A stretch of 64,000 bases of DNA from Nocardioides cavernae (GCF_016907475.1 NZ_JAFBCA010000001.1:3100001-3164000); one strand, 5' to 3'. Positions 26,215-36,595 are shown, numbered from the stretch's first letter. Translations and numbers: made by a program. Notes: a model not told the origin generated them from the sequence alone.

Positions 26215-27279
26215 CTACGGCGCGGACGTCTCCGACGGCTGCTGCTGCTCGGGCTGCTGTTGCTGCTGCCCGTCCTGCTGCTGGGTCTGCTGGTCGCCGG
26301 GCGGCGTCTCCTGCGGCTTGTCCACGGTCACCGTGACGACGTCGGACCAGCCCTCGTCGGCGTACTGGCTCTCGGGACGGTGCCAGCGGAACTCGGTGGT
26401 CTCCGCAACGGGTACGACGACTCGCGCGACGCCGTCGCGCGAGGCGAGGACGGGCTTGCCGACCGGGGCCCACTGGCCGCCGGGCGAGCGGGACTCCAGC
26501 ACGAGCGGGTCGCCCGTGAGGCGTCCGGACCCGTCGGTGACCCGTCCGGTGAGCTCGACCTCCTCGTCGGGCTTCACCTGCTGCCTGCCTGCCGCCACGC
26601 TCGTCGACAGCGACACGCCCTCGAAGTCGAAGGTCGAGCCCGACGCCCTGACGGCGTCGAGGTTGAAGGCCTTGCCGTCGCAGCCGAAGCCGGTGACCGC
26701 GAAGCCGGGGCCGTCGCCGTGGTCGGCGGCGAACTGCGCCGGGGTGGCGGATCCGACCCGGTCGACGGTGGCGCCCGAGGCCAGGTCGACGAGCGCCCAG
26801 TCGTAGGTGAGTGCGGAGGAGGACACGGTGGTCCAGGACCCGGCCGGGGCCGAGACGGCCGCCCGCCCGCGCCAGGCGGTGCCGGCCGGGCTCTGCCGGC
26901 TCACGGCCATGACCCACGAGACGCCCGAGCTTCCGCCGGTGGCCGCGACGGCGACCGACGAGTCGAGCCCGGCGAGCGAGTCGAACGAGGCGTAGGGGCC
27001 GGACGCGCTGCCGGCGGCGGTCGGGACGAGGCCCAGCGACCGGCGTCCGAGCGGGGCGGCGTAGGGACCGAGGTTGATGCGGGAGGCGGGTGCGGCTGCG
27101 TTGCCGAGCAGGTCGGCGCACCCGACGTAGGTGAGGTAGACGTCGGCGTCGCCGGTGGCGGGACCGGACAGCGTGCGCGAGCCGCCCGCGGCGTGGGCGG
27201 GACTGGTGACCAGGGTCGTCCCCACGGTCAGGGTCAAGGTCGTGGCGACCAAGGCCGTCATGATGCTGCGCACGTGCAT
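26215..27279 (-). CDS. Secreted protein with Gln-rich C-terminal tail
   Basis: A 354-residue exported protein that I cannot assign to a named family. The signal peptide MHVRSIMTALVATTLTLTVG... ends at an AHA-A cleavage site near residue 31. The middle (40-225) is a Gly/Ser/Ala-rich beta-type domain with a few cysteines (VGCADLL, GFGCDGK). Residues 230-320 resemble an immunoglobulin-like domain (VKPDEEVELTGRVTDGSGRL). The last 30 residues are almost only Gln, Pro, Asp and Thr and are encoded by runs of CAG codons. There is no lipobox, sortase signal or membrane anchor. GGGGAGCAGG precedes the ATG. Confidence 0.7.
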   Translation of the reverse strand: MHVRSIMTALVATTLTLTVGTTLVTSPAHAAGGSRTLSGPATGDADVYLTYVGCADLLGNAAAPASRINLGPYAAPLGRRSLGLVPTAAGSASGPYASFDSLAGLDSSVAVAATGGSSGVSWVMAVSRQSPAGTAWRGRAAVSAPAGSWTTVSSSALTYDWALVDLASGATVDRVGSATPAQFAADHGDGPGFAVTGFGCDGKAFNLDAVRASGSTFDFEGVSLSTSVAAGRQQVKPDEEVELTGRVTDGSGRLTGDPLVLESRSPGGQWAPVGKPVLASRDGVARVVVPVAETTEFRWHRPESQYADEGWSDVVTVTVDKPQETPPGDQQTQQQDGQQQQQPEQQQPSETSAP

Positions 27280-27300
27280 GGATTCCTGCTCCCCGTGACA

Positions 27301-27362
27301 CGGCACACCCCTCCGGTGTGCCGAGCTGACTCCATCATGCTGGTCAAAGCAAAGGATGTGAA
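27301..27362 (-). promoter_or_regulatory. Promoter and 5' leader hairpin of the secreted-protein gene
   Basis: A -35-like TTCACA (27357-27362) and CATGAT (27334-27339) are 17 nt apart. A perfect 9-bp stem, CGGCACACC / GGTGTGCCG, with a 5-nt loop occupies 27301-27323 in the leader, 21 nt before the ATG. The stretch 27330-27410 is clearly more AT-rich than its surroundings. Confidence 0.45.
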
Positions 27363-27433
27363 CCGTCCAGGCGTGGAAGTCACCCCAATTGGTGGCCATA
27401 ACCGGCGTCGGCTCCCCTGTCGGACCGCGCAGC

Positions 27434-27439
27434 TAGGTT
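27434..27439 (+). promoter_or_regulatory. -10 box (TAGGTT) for leaderless AAA ATPase gene
   Basis: TAGGTT, 6-nt spacer to the ATG at 27446. Confidence 0.55.
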
Positions 27440-27445
27440 GGCCCC

Positions 27446-28180
27446 ATGCCGCTGCGGGGTCAGGACGTCGCCCGCCACCCCGTGCGTCGCATCGAGGTGC
27501 GCGCCGGCCACGAGCTCCCGGATCACCGCTACCCAGCATCGATCCCGGCCGTCGCCCAGGTGCTGCGCGACGGGCTCGATCTGGCCCCGGGCGTCACCTT
27601 CCTCGTCGGGGAGAACGGCTCGGGCAAGTCCACGCTCGTCGAAGGCGCGGCGATCGCCTACGGCCTCTCGCCGGAGGGCGGCAGCACGCACAGCCGGCAC
27701 TCCACCCGTGCCACCGAGTCGCCGCTCAGCGACGCGCTGCAGCTGGTCAGGGGCGCCGGGGCCAGCAAGTGGGGCTTCTTCCTGCGCGCCGAGACGATGC
27801 ACGGCTGGTACTCCTACATCGAGGACCTCGGTGGTGACGTCGCCTTCCACGACCTGAGCCACGGCGAGTCGTTCCTCGCGGTGCTGGAGTCCCGGTTCAC
27901 GGGACCGGGCTTCTTCTGCCTCGACGAGCCGGAGGCAGCGCTGTCGTTCTCCTCGACCCTGGGGCTTGTCGCGACGTTGCAGCGCGTCGTGGCGCGTCGC
28001 GGCCAGGTCCTGTGCGCGACCCACTCCCCCGTGCTCGCCGCCATGCCCGGCGCCCGGATCCTGGAGGCCGGGCCGTGGGGGCTGCGCGAGTCGGCGTGGG
28101 AGGACCTGGAGGTCGTCGACCACTGGCGGCGCTACCTCGCCGAGCCGTGGGCCTACCTGCGCCACCTGCAGGACGACTGA
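27446..28180 (+). CDS. AAA family ATPase (ABC/SMC-type, predicted ATP-binding protein)
   Basis: A 244-residue stand-alone ATPase of the ABC/RecF-like class (COG3910-type). Walker A GENGSGKST is near residue 56-64. The signature region is HDLSHGESFLAVLESRF. Walker B is FFCLDEPEAALSFSS, and the switch His is in CATHSPVLAAMPG. There are no membrane segments and no neighbouring permease, so it is not a transporter component in this locus. Relatives are widespread but have no demonstrated function; they may act on nucleic acids or as toxin-antitoxin-like or repair ATPases. It is convergent with rsmB (20-nt gap). Confidence 0.87.
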   Translation: MPLRGQDVARHPVRRIEVRAGHELPDHRYPASIPAVAQVLRDGLDLAPGVTFLVGENGSGKSTLVEGAAIAYGLSPEGGSTHSRHSTRATESPLSDALQLVRGAGASKWGFFLRAETMHGWYSYIEDLGGDVAFHDLSHGESFLAVLESRFTGPGFFCLDEPEAALSFSSTLGLVATLQRVVARRGQVLCATHSPVLAAMPGARILEAGPWGLRESAWEDLEVVDHWRRYLAEPWAYLRHLQDD

Positions 28181-28200
28181 CGACGCTGCCGCGGGTCGGG

Positions 28201-29526
28201 TCAGGCCCGACGCCGCAGGGTGGCTGCGAACATCGCGTCGGTGCCGTCGCGGTGCGGCCACAGCTGGAAGCGGTCGACCTCGTCGGTGTCGCCGCGGCGG
28301 GCCAGCACGGCGCGTACGACGTCGCTGGTCTCCGCGACCACGGGCGAGCAGGTCGCGTAGACCACCACGCCGCCCGGTCGCACCGACTCCAGGGCCGAGT
28401 CGAGCAGCACCTGCTGGATCCCGACGAGCTCCTCGACGTCCTCGGGCGTACGACGCCAGCGCGACTCGGGACGTCGTCGGAGCGCACCGAGCCCCGAGCA
28501 CGGAGCGTCGACCAGCACCCGGTCGAAGGTGCCGGGGAGCCAGGCGGGGCGCATGCCGTCGCCGGCGAGCACCTGCGCGGCGGCCTCGGGTGTGGCACGC
28601 AGCGCCGACGCGACCAGCGCGGCCCGGTGCGGCTGGCGCTCGTTGGCGACGAGCACCGCCCCGCGCTGAGCAGCCAGCGCCGCCAACAGGGCGGCCTTGC
28701 CCCCCGGCCCGGCGCACAGGTCGAGCCACCGCTCGTCGCGGCCGTCCATCGGGGAATCCGCCAGCGCGAGCGCGACGACCTGCGAACCCTCGTCCTGCAC
28801 CCCGGCGCGTCCCTCGGCGACCGCCGGGACGGCGGAAGGGTCGCCACCGGCCAGGGTCACGGCGTACGGCGACCGGCCGGTGCGGGTGCCGCCCGCGGCC
28901 TCGAGCTCCTCGACGGTCGACATGCCGGGGCGGGCGACCAGCGTGACCCGCGGCGGGGCGTTGTCGGCCTCCAGCAACGCGTCGAGCTCGTCGTCGCTGC
29001 CGACGGACGCGGCCAGCGCCTCCCCCAGCGCCGCGACGACCCAGCGGGGGTGGGACCTGGCGACGGCGAGGTGGGCGTACGGGTCGTGCTGCCGGTCGGG
29101 TGCGACCTCGTCGACCCACCCGGCGAGGTCGCGCCGGCTGATCGTGCGCAGGACGGCGTTGACCAGGCCGGCCGGCCCCCGGCCGACGGTGGCGCGGACG
29201 AGGTCGACGCTGGTCGAGATCGCGGCGTGGTCGGGGACCCGCATGGAGAGCAGCTGGTGCGTCCCCAGCCGGAGCACGTCGCGCACCTCCGGCTGGAGGC
29301 GCGGCTTGGTGAGGCAGGCGTCGATCACGGCGTCGTACAGACCGTGCATCCGGATCGCCCCGGACGAGAGCTCGGTGGCCAGCGCGGCGTCGCGACCGGT
29401 CAGCCCGTGCTTGCGCAGGACCTGCGGCAGCACGAGGTTCGCGTAGGCGTCGTCGGCGCGCACGGCGGTGAGCACGTCGAGCGCCGCGCGGCGGGCCTTG
29501 TCGACCGGGCGGCGTCGGTCACTCAC
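28201..29526 (-). CDS. rsmB: 16S rRNA (cytosine-967-C5)-methyltransferase RsmB
   Basis: A 441-residue methyltransferase. The N-terminal NusB-like RNA-binding domain (about 5-135) is followed by a SAM domain with DLCAGPGGKAALLAALA. The two catalytic cysteines of RNA m5C enzymes are in VDAPCSGLGALRRRPE and YATCSPVVAE. The GTG start overlaps the end of the yjbR gene by 8 nt, so the chain def-fmt-yjbR-rsmB appears to be one translationally linked unit. Confidence 0.95.
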   Translation of the reverse strand: MSDRRRPVDKARRAALDVLTAVRADDAYANLVLPQVLRKHGLTGRDAALATELSSGAIRMHGLYDAVIDACLTKPRLQPEVRDVLRLGTHQLLSMRVPDHAAISTSVDLVRATVGRGPAGLVNAVLRTISRRDLAGWVDEVAPDRQHDPYAHLAVARSHPRWVVAALGEALAASVGSDDELDALLEADNAPPRVTLVARPGMSTVEELEAAGGTRTGRSPYAVTLAGGDPSAVPAVAEGRAGVQDEGSQVVALALADSPMDGRDERWLDLCAGPGGKAALLAALAAQRGAVLVANERQPHRAALVASALRATPEAAAQVLAGDGMRPAWLPGTFDRVLVDAPCSGLGALRRRPESRWRRTPEDVEELVGIQQVLLDSALESVRPGGVVVYATCSPVVAETSDVVRAVLARRGDTDEVDRFQLWPHRDGTDAMFAATLRRRA

Positions 29527-29932
29527 CGAGGTGCTCCCGCACGAGCTTCTTCGGCGCCTTCGTCGCCCAGGCGTCGGTGATGATCTCCTCGAGCTCGTCG
29601 CGGCCGATCTCCCCGAGCCGCGACTGCTGCACGAGCACGGCGGCGTAGCCCTTGAAGTGGTCGATGGTGAAGAACGGCGTGGACCCGTCCGCGACCAGCG
29701 CGTGCTTCTCCACCTCGGTCGGCGTCGTGATCACGACCAGGTCGTCGTACATCTCCCCCGTGTCCGGGTCGACGGCCGACTTGTGCGGCGCGCGGTAGAG
29801 GACGAAACCCTTGCCCTTGTCGCCGCGGGGCACCTTCCAGGTCGGCCGGTCGCCCCAGGAGATCCCGAGCTCGGTCTCCGGCAGGCTGCCGCAGATCTCG
29901 TCGACGTCCTCCGGACGGGCGGGCCGGCTCAC
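29519..29932 (-). CDS. MmcQ/YjbR family protein (paralogue 2)
   Basis: A 137-residue paralogue of the protein at 23052-23465, more acidic and with an added [15 protein letters not shown] segment. Conserved parts include [46 protein letters not shown] and [14 protein letters not shown]. The GTG overlaps the fmt stop by 4 nt and the gene's own end overlaps rsmB, so it is inserted seamlessly between fmt and rsmB. That location suggests a role linked to translation or RNA, but nothing in the sequence proves it. Confidence 0.86.
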   Translation of the reverse strand: MSRPARPEDVDEICGSLPETELGISWGDRPTWKVPRGDKGKGFVLYRAPHKSAVDPDTGEMYDDLVVITTPTEVEKHALVADGSTPFFTIDHFKGYAAVLVQQSRLGEIGRDELEEIITDAWATKAPKKLVREHLGE

Positions 29933-30870
29933 GAGGGGACGACCTGCTCGCCGAGGCGGACGCCGGACTCCAGGCGCACGCCGCGGGCCCAGTCTGCGGC
30001 GCCCATCTGCTTCTTGCCGAAGGCCTTGACCTGACCGAGCTCGACGGGCGTGGTGGCGGTGCCGACGAACACGGCGTTCTTGGTGACCTCCAGGACGCCC
30101 GGGGTCAGCGGCCCGCGGTCGACCGGGCGCAGCGGGCCGATCTTGATCCGCTCGCCCTCGAAGGTGCTCCACGCACCGGGGGCCGGCTCGCAGGCGCGTA
30201 CCTGCCGGTCGATGGCCACCGCCGGGAGGTTCCAGTCGATGCGGGCGTCCTCGACGAGGATCTTGGGGGCGAACGAGACGCCCTCCGCCTGCTGCTCGCG
30301 CGCCTCGAGGGTGCCGTCCTCGATCCCGTCGAGGGTCTGCACCAGCAGGCCCGCTCCGCCGTCGGCCAGGCGCGCGAGGAGGTCACCGGCGGTGTCGGTG
30401 GGCCGCACCCGCTCGGTCATCACCCCGAAGACCGGTCCGGCGTCGAGCGCCTTGACGATCCGGAACGTGGTCGCGCCGGTGACCTCGTCACCCGCCCAGA
30501 GCGAGTGCTGCACGGGGGCGGCGCCGCGCCAGGACGGGAGCACGGAGAAGTGCAGGTTGATCCAGCCGTGCGGCACCAGGTCGAGCGCCGACTGCGGGAG
30601 CAGGGCGCCGTACGCCACGACCGGGCAGGCGTCGGGACGCAGCGCGGCGAGCTCCTGCTGGAAGTCCGGGTCGCGCGGGTGCTCGGGCTTGAGGACGGGT
30701 ACGCCGAGCTCCTCCGCGCGTTGGGCGACCGGGCTGGCGACCAGCCTGCGACCCCGCCCGCTCGGGGCGTCGGGTCGGGTGACGACGCCGACGAGCTCGT
30801 GGCGGCTGTCGGCGATCGCGTCGAGCGCGGGCACGGCAACCTCGGGCGTGCCGGCGAAGACGACGCGCAT
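29929..30870 (-). CDS. fmt: Methionyl-tRNA formyltransferase
   Basis: A 313-residue enzyme that formylates initiator Met-tRNA using 10-formyltetrahydrofolate. The catalytic core has [16 protein letters not shown], a SLLPxxRG-like segment [20 protein letters not shown] with the key Arg, and GVTTFRI-like [16 protein letters not shown]. The C-terminal OB domain (205-313) contains the tRNA-binding [19 protein letters not shown]. It follows def with a 13-nt gap, the common pairing that adds and later removes the formyl group. Confidence 0.96.
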   Translation of the reverse strand: MRVVFAGTPEVAVPALDAIADSRHELVGVVTRPDAPSGRGRRLVASPVAQRAEELGVPVLKPEHPRDPDFQQELAALRPDACPVVAYGALLPQSALDLVPHGWINLHFSVLPSWRGAAPVQHSLWAGDEVTGATTFRIVKALDAGPVFGVMTERVRPTDTAGDLLARLADGGAGLLVQTLDGIEDGTLEAREQQAEGVSFAPKILVEDARIDWNLPAVAIDRQVRACEPAPGAWSTFEGERIKIGPLRPVDRGPLTPGVLEVTKNAVFVGTATTPVELGQVKAFGKKQMGAADWARGVRLESGVRLGEQVVPS

Positions 30871-30883
30871 CAGCTGGGGACCT

Positions 30884-31429
30884 TCATCGGGCGAATCCGT
30901 TCGTCGGGTGGGGGCTGAAGCGGACCGTCGGCTGCTCGAGACCGAACCACTCGGACTCGCGGATCTCCTTCATCGCCGCCTTGCGCGCGGCGGTGTCGAG
31001 CTTGTCGATGAAGAGGATGCCGTCGAGGTGGTCGGTCTCGTGCTGCATGGCGCGGGCCAGCAGCTCCGACGCCTCGATCCGCTGCGGCTCGCCGTACATG
31101 TCGAAGCCGGTCGCGACCACAGACAGCGCCCGGAGGCAGTCGTAGGTGAGCTCCGGGAGGGAGAGGCAGCCCTCCGCGCCGTCCTGGGTCTCGTCGGAGA
31201 GCTCGAGGGAGGGGTTGACCAGGTGGCCGACCTCGCCGTGGACGTTCCAGGTGAAGACCCGCAGGCCCACGCCGATCTGCGGCGCCGCGAGACCGGCGCC
31301 GGGGGCGGCGAGCATCGTGTCGGTCAGGTCGGTGACGAGCTGACGGACCTCGCGGTTGAAGTCGTCGACCTCCACCGCGCGCTGGCGGAGCACGGGGTCA
31401 CCGAAGAGACGGATGGGCTGGACGGCCAC
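30884..31429 (-). CDS. def: Peptide deformylase
   Basis: A 181-residue metalloenzyme that removes the formyl group from nascent proteins. All three motifs are present: [28 protein letters not shown] (metal-ligand Cys) and [12 protein letters not shown] (two metal-ligand His and catalytic Glu). GAAGGAGCTCC precedes the GTG start. The C-terminal [19 protein letters not shown] tail is typical of actinobacterial type enzymes. First gene of the def-fmt-yjbR-rsmB unit. Confidence 0.96.
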   Translation of the reverse strand: MAVQPIRLFGDPVLRQRAVEVDDFNREVRQLVTDLTDTMLAAPGAGLAAPQIGVGLRVFTWNVHGEVGHLVNPSLELSDETQDGAEGCLSLPELTYDCLRALSVVATGFDMYGEPQRIEASELLARAMQHETDHLDGILFIDKLDTAARKAAMKEIRESEWFGLEQPTVRFSPHPTNGFAR

Positions 31430-31493
31430 GGAGCTCCTTCGCTCGGCTGGTCGCGGTCTGGGTCGTGCCCGGGTCCGGCTCGGGCAGTGGCCA

Positions 31494-31523
31494 AGTCTAG
31501 GGAGGCGCCCGCTGAGACGTCAG
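31494..31523 (-). promoter_or_regulatory. Promoter of the def-fmt-yjbR-rsmB unit
   Basis: TAGACT (31494-31499) with CTGACG 18 nt upstream (31518-31523) resembles a housekeeping sigma promoter. The leader would be about 58 nt and carries the GAAGGAG ribosome binding site. Confidence 0.5.
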
Positions 31524-31600
31524 AGCGGCCGGTCTCCGGGGCGGCCGCGCACCATGACGTACGACGTCCGCGCGCGACGTGGGCGCCGGGGCGGGCCGGC

Positions 31601-33610
31601 TCAGATCGTCAGGGGGTCGACCTGGATCCGGACGGGGTCGAGCTTGCGGGCCGAGCGCACCCGCTGGAGGTCGCCGAGGGAGCGGGAGAGCGCCTCCCCG
31701 CTGGACCGCGGGACGCGGAGCAGGACCCGGTGCTCGTCGTCCACCGGGACCGGACCGAGCACCTCGGCGCCGGCGGGGAGGTCGACCAGGTGGAGGACGT
31801 CGTCGAGCGCCCCGAGGTCACCCGTGACCGTCGCGAGCCGGGCTGCGGGCGGGAGGTGGGCCTGCGAGCGCTCCTGCGCCTCCCGTCGGGCGAAGCCGGT
31901 CGGGTCCCACCGCACGAGGGCCTGCAGCGCGGGGTGGGCCGGGTCGCCCACGGCCACGACGTGACCGCCGGGCCGCACGAGGGCTGCTGCGTTGAGCCAC
32001 CGGCGCAGGGCCTCCTCGGCCGCCCGCAGGTCGTCGCGGGCCAGGCTCAACCAGGTGTCGAGGACGATGACGGCCGTGTAGCCATCGTCGGCGACGGGCT
32101 CGGCCCCGACGGTGGCGACCACGAGGTCGGCCGAGTCGCCGACCCGGTCGACGACCCGCTCGCCGCTGGAGCTGCGGACGGTGGTGCCGGGGAACATCCG
32201 GCCCAGCTCCTCCGCGGTGCGGGCCTCACCCCGCACCGGCGCGCGCAGCCCGTGGCCACCGCACGTGGGGCACGCCCAGGGCGACTCGACGTGACCGCAC
32301 CACCGGCAGTGCGGCGGCACCGCGGGACCGTCCACCACGAGCGGTCCGGTGCAGACGGTGCAGCGGGCGGGGGCGCGGCAGGTGTCGCAGGCCAGCGACG
32401 CGGCGTAGCCGGCACGCGGCGTCTGCACGAGCACGGGCCCGGTCGTGAGACCGCGCCGGATGGCGTCGTATGCGGCGCGCGGGATGCGGGTGCCGACGGA
32501 CCGGTCCTCGGCCGGCACGGCCTCGACGCGGGCGCGCCGTCGCAGCACCTCGCGGGGCACCGCCAGCTCGTGCGCCCAGCCGGTGGCGACCAGCTGCTCG
32601 GCCTCCGGGGTGCGGGCCACGCCGCCGAGGAGCGCCGCCGTCCCCTGCTGCTCGGCGCGGAGGAGGAGCACCTCGCGGGTGTGCGGGTAGGGCGCGCGCG
32701 GCTCGGCGTGGAGGTCGTCGCCGTCGTCCCACAGCACCACGAGCCCGAGGTCGTGCACGGGCGCGAACGCGGCGGAGCGGGTGCCGACGACGATCCGCCG
32801 CGCGCCACGGGACACGGCCAGGAAGTCGCGGTAGCGCGCTGCCGGGCCGCCATCAGCGGTCAGGCAGACGTGGTGCCCCTCCCCCAGCCGGTCCGCCAGT
32901 GCGGCGTCGACCCGGGCGACGTCACGCCGGTCAGGGACGCAGACGAGCGCGCCACGTCCGGCGGCGTACGTCGTCGCCACGGCCTCGGCGACCATCGCGG
33001 GCCAGTCGTCGCCGGGGGCTGCCGCCCACACCGCGCGCGGCGATGCACCCGAGGCGAGGTGACGGAGGTAGGCGTCGGCGTGGGCGACCTCCGACCAGGT
33101 CGTGGGCGCCTCGACAACCGGGGCCTCGGGCGCGGGCTCGGACGCGACCTTCTCCGTGGCCGCGTGGCGGGGCGGGACGGCGAGGCGGAGCACGTCGGAC
33201 CGCGCGCCGGCGTACCTCCGGGCCAGGGTCTCGCTCAGCTCGACGACCTCCGGCGCGAGCACCGGCTCGGGGCTCACCACGCGCCGCAGCGGCTGGAGCG
33301 TGCCGGTGTGGTCGGTGTGGCTCGTGCGCTCGACGACGTAGCCGTCGACGTCCTGACCTGCGAAGCGCACCTTGACCCGCGCGCCCGGGACCGCGGTCTC
33401 CGCCATCGCCGTCGGGACGGCGTAGTCGAACGGCCGGTCGAGGTGGGCCAGCGCGATGTCGACCAGGACCCGGGCGACGGGGTCGGTCTCGGCGGCCTCC
33501 CACTGCGCTGCTGTGCGCCGCCGGGTGGCGGCCGCCTTGGCCTTGGCGTCGTCGACGGCAGCACGAAGCCCCGGAAGCATCTCGGCTTCCGGGGCTTCGT
33601 GGGACGTCAT
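31601..33610 (-). CDS. priA: Primosomal protein N' (PriA), helicase motifs degenerate
   Basis: A 669-residue PriA. The N-terminal 3'-DNA-binding and winged-helix parts (VLVDIALAHLDRPFDYAVP, VKVRFAGQDVDGYVVERT) are intact. So is the zinc domain with eight cysteines in CDTCRAPARCTVC...CRWCGH...CPTCG. The Walker A position reads AAPGDDWPAM, without the GxGK[ST] lysine, and the DEEH box reads LWDDGDD. It is therefore probably not an ATP-driven helicase, as is known for actinobacterial PriA, but could still load the replisome at stalled forks. ATG chosen 7 nt after CAGAAT; a longer reading would extend into the palindrome region upstream. Confidence 0.93.
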   Translation of the reverse strand: MTSHEAPEAEMLPGLRAAVDDAKAKAAATRRRTAAQWEAAETDPVARVLVDIALAHLDRPFDYAVPTAMAETAVPGARVKVRFAGQDVDGYVVERTSHTDHTGTLQPLRRVVSPEPVLAPEVVELSETLARRYAGARSDVLRLAVPPRHAATEKVASEPAPEAPVVEAPTTWSEVAHADAYLRHLASGASPRAVWAAAPGDDWPAMVAEAVATTYAAGRGALVCVPDRRDVARVDAALADRLGEGHHVCLTADGGPAARYRDFLAVSRGARRIVVGTRSAAFAPVHDLGLVVLWDDGDDLHAEPRAPYPHTREVLLLRAEQQGTAALLGGVARTPEAEQLVATGWAHELAVPREVLRRRARVEAVPAEDRSVGTRIPRAAYDAIRRGLTTGPVLVQTPRAGYAASLACDTCRAPARCTVCTGPLVVDGPAVPPHCRWCGHVESPWACPTCGGHGLRAPVRGEARTAEELGRMFPGTTVRSSSGERVVDRVGDSADLVVATVGAEPVADDGYTAVIVLDTWLSLARDDLRAAEEALRRWLNAAALVRPGGHVVAVGDPAHPALQALVRWDPTGFARREAQERSQAHLPPAARLATVTGDLGALDDVLHLVDLPAGAEVLGPVPVDDEHRVLLRVPRSSGEALSRSLGDLQRVRSARKLDPVRIQVDPLTI

Positions 33611-33617
33611 GCGGCCG

Positions 33618-33623
33618 ATTCTG
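33618..33623 (-). promoter_or_regulatory. -10-like box (CAGAAT) for priA
   Basis: CAGAAT, 7-nt spacer to the ATG at 33610. It fits the leaderless pattern with one deviation from TANNNT. Confidence 0.4.
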
Positions 33624-33664
33624 TCAGCGCGCCCCGACACCGGACTCGGTGGGCGAGTCTGACA

Positions 33665-33692
33665 CTCGGAGGGGGTTGCAACCCCCTCCGAG
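33665..33692. terminator. Perfect 28-bp palindrome, second of two after metK
   Basis: The left arm is CTCGGAGGGGGTTG and the right arm is its exact complement, with no loop bases. Located 73-100 nt past the metK stop and upstream of priA. A terminator or extragenic palindrome; no T run is present. Confidence 0.65.
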
Positions 33693-33695
33693 CGA

Positions 33696-33723
33696 CGAAG
33701 TCCCCGCACGTGCGGGGACTTCG
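33696..33723. terminator. Perfect 28-bp palindrome, first of two after metK
   Basis: The left arm is CGAAGTCCCCGCAC and the right arm is its exact complement. It starts 42 nt past the metK stop and is separated from the second palindrome by only 3 bp, giving a double hairpin on either strand. Confidence 0.65.
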
Positions 33724-33764
33724 ACACAGGCGCGACACAGGGACGACCGCCGAACGCGTGCGGA

Positions 33765-34967
<1,203 letters not shown>

Positions 34968-35037
34968 GTTGATCTCGATTCTTCTCTGTAACGGTTGGAT
35001 GAAACGTACCTGCCGACCAGCATCCGGGACGCGTGTC

Positions 35038-36255
35038 TCAGCCGGCGAATCGCCGGGCGACCTCGTCCCAGATGACGTGGGCGAGCGCGGTCTTGGAGCC
35101 GCGCGGGACGTCCACGGCGGCTCCGTCGGCGGCCAGGACGACCGCCTCGTTGTCGGCGCTGCCGAAGACGGCTCCCCCGCTGACGTCGTTGACGACGAGG
35201 AGGTCGCAGCCCTTGCGAGCCAGCTTGGCGCGACCGAGGTCGAGCACCGAGCCGGTGGCGTCGCCGGTCTCGGCGGCGAAGCCCACGATGACGGCGTCCT
35301 CGCGGGCCCGGTCGTGGGAGATCTCGGCGAGGATGTCGGGGTTCTGCGCCAGCTCGATGGCCGGCGCGGACCCGTCGTCGGCCTTCTTGATCTTGGCCTG
35401 GCTCACCGCCGTGGGCCGGAAGTCGGCCGGCGCCGCGGCCATCACGACCGCGTCGGCGGTGACGGTCGCGGCGACGACCGCCTCACGCAGCTCCTCGGTC
35501 GTCTCGACGCGTACGACGTTGACGCCGGCCGGGTCGGGCAGGGTCACGTTGGCGCTGACGAGGGTGACGTGGGCGCCCCGCGAGGCCGCGGCCCGGGCGA
35601 GGGCGTAGCCCTGGATCCCGGACGACCGGTTGCCGAGGAACCGGACCGGGTCGAGGTACTCCCGGGTGCCGCCCGCGGAGACGACCACCTTGCGACCGGC
35701 GAGGTCCTGCGTGGTGTCGGCACCGCGGTCGAGCAGCCCGCGGACCAGCTCGTAGATCTCGTCGGGCTCGGGCAGGCGACCCTTGCCGGTGTCGGCGCCG
35801 GTGAGGCGGCCGACGGCGGGCTCGATGACGACCGCCCCGCGCTCGCGGAGGGTGGCGACGTTGGCCTGTGTGGCCGGGTGCTCCCACATCTCGGTGTGCA
35901 TCGCCGGGGCGAAGACCACCGGGCAGCGCGCCGTGAGGAGCGTGTTGGTGAGGAGGTCGTCCGCCAGGCCGTGCGCCGCGCGGGCGAGCAGGTCGGCGGT
36001 CGCCGGTGCGACCACGACCACGTCGGCCTGCTGGCCGATGTGGACGTGGGGCACGGCGTGGACGTCGGTCCAGACGTCGGTGGCGACGGGTTTGCCCGAC
36101 AGGGCAGCCCACGTCGGAGCACCGATGAACTTCAGAGCCGACGCCGTGGGCACGACGGTGACGTCGTGCCCCGACTCGGTGAACCGGCGGAGGAGCTCGC
36201 AGGCCTTGTAGGCCGCGATGCCGCCGGAGACCCCCAGGACGACCCGTACGGTCAT
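35038..36255 (-). CDS. coaBC: CoaBC: phosphopantothenoylcysteine synthetase/decarboxylase
   Basis: A 405-residue bifunctional enzyme for two successive steps of coenzyme A synthesis. The N-terminal flavin-dependent decarboxylase (1-180) has [18 protein letters not shown], the [19 protein letters not shown] region and [14 protein letters not shown]. The C-terminal ligase (190-405) has [31 protein letters not shown] and [15 protein letters not shown]. It follows rpoZ by 13 nt and precedes metK, so it is probably part of one leftward operon starting at or above mihF. Confidence 0.96.
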   Translation of the reverse strand: MTVRVVLGVSGGIAAYKACELLRRFTESGHDVTVVPTASALKFIGAPTWAALSGKPVATDVWTDVHAVPHVHIGQQADVVVVAPATADLLARAAHGLADDLLTNTLLTARCPVVFAPAMHTEMWEHPATQANVATLRERGAVVIEPAVGRLTGADTGKGRLPEPDEIYELVRGLLDRGADTTQDLAGRKVVVSAGGTREYLDPVRFLGNRSSGIQGYALARAAASRGAHVTLVSANVTLPDPAGVNVVRVETTEELREAVVAATVTADAVVMAAAPADFRPTAVSQAKIKKADDGSAPAIELAQNPDILAEISHDRAREDAVIVGFAAETGDATGSVLDLGRAKLARKGCDLLVVNDVSGGAVFGSADNEAVVLAADGAAVDVPRGSKTALAHVIWDEVARRFAG

Positions 36256-36268
36256 CGGGAGGCTCGCG

Positions 36269-36580
36269 TCACTCCGTGGCGTCGCCGGCAGCAGCCTCAG
36301 CGGCGGCGGCCTCGGCGGCGGGGTCGATGTCCTCGCAGGTCAGGAGGTCGTCGTTGATCTCGCGGAGCGCGATCGAGAGAGGCTTCTCCTGGACGTGGGT
36401 GTCGACGAGCGGGCCGACGTACTCCAGCAGGCCCTCGCCGAGCTGGGAGTAGTAGGCGTTGATCTGGCGGGCACGCTGGGCGCTGTAGAGCACCAGCTTG
36501 TACTTGCTGTCGGTCTTGGTGAGCAGGTCGTCGATCGAGGGGTTGGTCACGCCCTCGGCGGCGATGGTGGGAGAAGCCAC
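36269..36580 (-). CDS. rpoZ: RNA polymerase omega subunit
   Basis: A 103-residue omega subunit that helps fold and assemble the beta' subunit. The conserved N-terminal part, [31 protein letters not shown] split over residues 10-40, and the PLSIALREI segment are present. The C-terminal 20 residues are Ala/Glu-rich and disordered, as in many high-G+C actinobacteria. The GTG start has GAGGCACC upstream. It lies 15 nt after gmk. Confidence 0.96.
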   Translation of the reverse strand: MASPTIAAEGVTNPSIDDLLTKTDSKYKLVLYSAQRARQINAYYSQLGEGLLEYVGPLVDTHVQEKPLSIALREINDDLLTCEDIDPAAEAAAAEAAAGDATE

Positions 36581-36595
36581 GGTGTGGGTGCCTCG

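Noticed and set aside
31555-31600. Small gene or terminator between def and priA
   Set aside because: Only short G+C-rich inverted repeats; none is strong enough to name and no open frame has support.
34968-35037. SAM riboswitch upstream of metK
   Set aside because: Only 70 bp between genes and no SAM aptamer features are seen.
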